Source: Chitinophagaceae bacterium | Lineage (GTDB): Bacteria > Bacteroidota > Bacteroidia > Chitinophagales > Chitinophagaceae | Reading direction: 5' to 3' | Assembly: GCA_024508725.1 (NCBI GenBank) | Contig: JANINS010000003.1 | Location: 496,001 to 560,000 of the forward strand | DNA length: 64,000 nt | In this document: positions 62,809 to 64,000 of the stretch, in pieces | Position numbering within the stretch: position 1 is the first letter of the stretch | How the letters are laid out: every line of letters begins with the position of its first letter | Made by a program: the position numbers and the translations under genes | The notes under the pieces: model-generated | What the model was told of the DNA's origin: nothing | Database searches by the model: none | The model's input: the letters and a program-made list of their open reading frames with translations, nothing else

Positions 62809-64000
62809 TGCGCTACTGTCATTTCAATTTTATTACAAAAGCTGGTGATGCAATGACAGATATGTGCCAATTCCTCATCCAGCAGATTAACAGAAGAAGG
62901 AAGGCTTATTCCTGTATCAGAAATTCTGGTAGACACAGATAACTGGTCTGCCGCACCAAAATTCTGATAAGGCGGCATTTCATGCATTGTAAAGAAAACC
63001 GGCCTCGTTTCTACTCCTTTTGTATGCAAATAATCGATCAGCTCATCTCTGGTAAACGGAGCTTCTGGTTTAACCAGCATTGTATATAACCAATAAGAAT
63101 TACTTGTATTATCAATAGCTGCAGGCACCTGTAAAAACTCGAGTTGGCTAAAGGCTTCGTTATAGGCTTTCGCAATTTTTTTCTTTGCTTCCACAAACTC
63201 GTTCAACCGCTCAAATTGCGCTACTCCGATCGCTGCCTGTATATTGGTAAGACGGTAGTTGTAGCCTACTTCTTCATGCCAATACCTTCGTGTTTTCTGC
63301 ATTCCATGATCACGAAGTGTAGCAGCCCGGTCGGCGATAGCTTTATCTTTAAAAACAACCATTCCCCCTTCACCGGTAGTGATGGTTTTATTGCCATAAA
63401 AACTAAACGTAGCTACATCTCCAAAACATCCTACAGGCACCCCATTATAAAAAGATCCCAATGCCTCGGCACAATCTTCTATAATAAACAAATTATGTTG
63501 TACTGCCAGTTGCATAATGCTGTCCATATCACATGGCTGACCATACAAGTGCACAGGCATTATTGCTTTTGTTCTAGGGGTAATGAGTTTCTTTACATGC
63601 TCAACGTCAATATTCCATGTAATTGGATCAACATCGGCTAAAACAGGAGTGGCACCGGTGTACAAAATAGCATTTACAGACGCCGCAAAAGTTAGATCAG
63701 GAACGATCACCTCGTCACCTTGTCCTATTTTCAATGCATCCAATGCAAGGTGCAATGCAACTGTTCCATTGCTGACTGCTAGTGAAGTTCTACCCTGGTG
63801 ATACCCTGCAAACAGGTCTTCGAACTTTCTAACATACTTACCCTGTGAAGATATCCAGTTGGTTTTAATGCAGTCGGTAACATATGCCAGTTCGTTTCCT
63901 TCGAGTAAAGGAGCTGCAATTGAAATGCGCCTTAATTTATTGATAGATGCATAATCAACTAGCTTTCCTGCTTTATCAACAAGAGGAATTATTTTAACCC
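62805..64000 (-). CDS. DegT-family sugar aminotransferase (partial, N-terminus beyond window) with possible upstream CBS-like segment
   Basis: PLP enzyme whose frame is open to base 64000; about 398 codons are visible. Reading from the edge, LLEGNELAYVTDCIKTNWISSQGKYVRKFED and VSNGTVALHLALDALKIGQGDEVIVPDLTFAA are the normal family start; VIEDCAEALGS-like IIEDCAEALGSF and TFSFYGNKTITTGEGG carry the PLP lysine. In front of that lie about 30 more residues, IIPLVDKAGKLVDYASINKLRR, which read like the end of a CBS repeat. The neighbours suggest a nonulosonic-acid type pathway (LegC/PseC-like role). Confidence 0.88.
   Translation of the reverse strand, partial: VKIIPLVDKAGKLVDYASINKLRRISIAAPLLEGNELAYVTDCIKTNWISSQGKYVRKFEDLFAGYHQGRTSLAVSNGTVALHLALDALKIGQGDEVIVPDLTFAASVNAILYTGATPVLADVDPITWNIDVEHVKKLITPRTKAIMPVHLYGQPCDMDSIMQLAVQHNLFIIEDCAEALGSFYNGVPVGCFGDVATFSFYGNKTITTGEGGMVVFKDKAIADRAATLRDHGMQKTRRYWHEEVGYNYRLTNIQAAIGVAQFERLNEFVEAKKKIAKAYNEAFSQLEFLQVPAAIDNTSNSYWLYTMLVKPEAPFTRDELIDYLHTKGVETRPVFFTMHEMPPYQNFGAADQLSVSTRISDTGISLPSSVNLLDEELAHICHCITSFCNKIEMTVAQ

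Noticed and set aside
1-64000. CRISPR array, prophage or insertion sequence
   Set aside because: I saw no regularly spaced repeats, no cas, no phage structural genes and no transposase in any frame.

Overview
The window is AT-rich DNA from a member of the Bacteroidota, most likely a Chitinophagaceae-like bacterium. Supporting signs are a fused lpxC-fabZ gene, several TAnnTTTG promoter elements (the Bacteroidota -7 consensus), very few Shine-Dalgarno sequences, and dense minus-strand gene packing with 1-4 base start/stop overlaps. The genus cannot be fixed from the sequence alone.

Layout. (1) 1-9.4 kb is housekeeping: 5'-truncated-at-window-edge rny (RNase Y), a small lipoprotein, an ABC ATPase, lpxA and lpxC-fabZ (lipid A), a 3-methyladenine DNA glycosylase, an EI24-type membrane protein, an RsmI-like methyltransferase, a YfcE-type phosphoesterase, a PAS protein and an FKBP-type prolyl isomerase. 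(2) 9.5-10.1 kb holds a curious cluster built from tRNA-Arg(CCG): one intact gene, one 5' fragment and one 3' fragment, with a 91-residue GIY-YIG nuclease gene squeezed between the intact tRNA and the 3' fragment. (3) idi follows, and then everything from 10.7 kb to the right edge is a surface polysaccharide locus of more than 53 kb, all on the minus strand.

The polysaccharide locus contains sugar-nucleotide modules: RmlA/RmlB/RmlC; Gmd/Fcl (GDP-L-fucose) and a second Gmd-like enzyme; two tandem FdtA-type ketoisomerases with an FdtB-type aminotransferase (dTDP-3-amino-3,6-dideoxyhexose); a WbpB/WbpD/WbpE-like set (UDP-2,3-diamino uronic acid); and at the right edge a PtmA-like reductase, a class III aminotransferase, a CMP-nonulosonate cytidylyltransferase and a DegT aminotransferase (nonulosonic-acid-like). 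Three N-acetyl-sugar amidotransferases with two HisF-like and two HisH-like partners point to acetamidino sugars. About fifteen glycosyltransferases, one Wzx flippase, two polymerase candidates, Wzz and Wza complete a Wzx/Wzy-type pathway. An initiating phosphoglycosyltransferase and a tyrosine kinase are not in the window. Decoration enzymes are a carbamoyltransferase, an MBOAT/SGNH pair, an OafA-type acyltransferase and several left-handed beta-helix acyltransferases.

The two things most worth following up are the tRNA-Arg/GIY-YIG micro-cluster, which looks like a minimal tRNA-associated mobile or homing unit, and the triplicated acetamidino machinery in which one amidotransferase has lost half of its zinc-ribbon cysteines.
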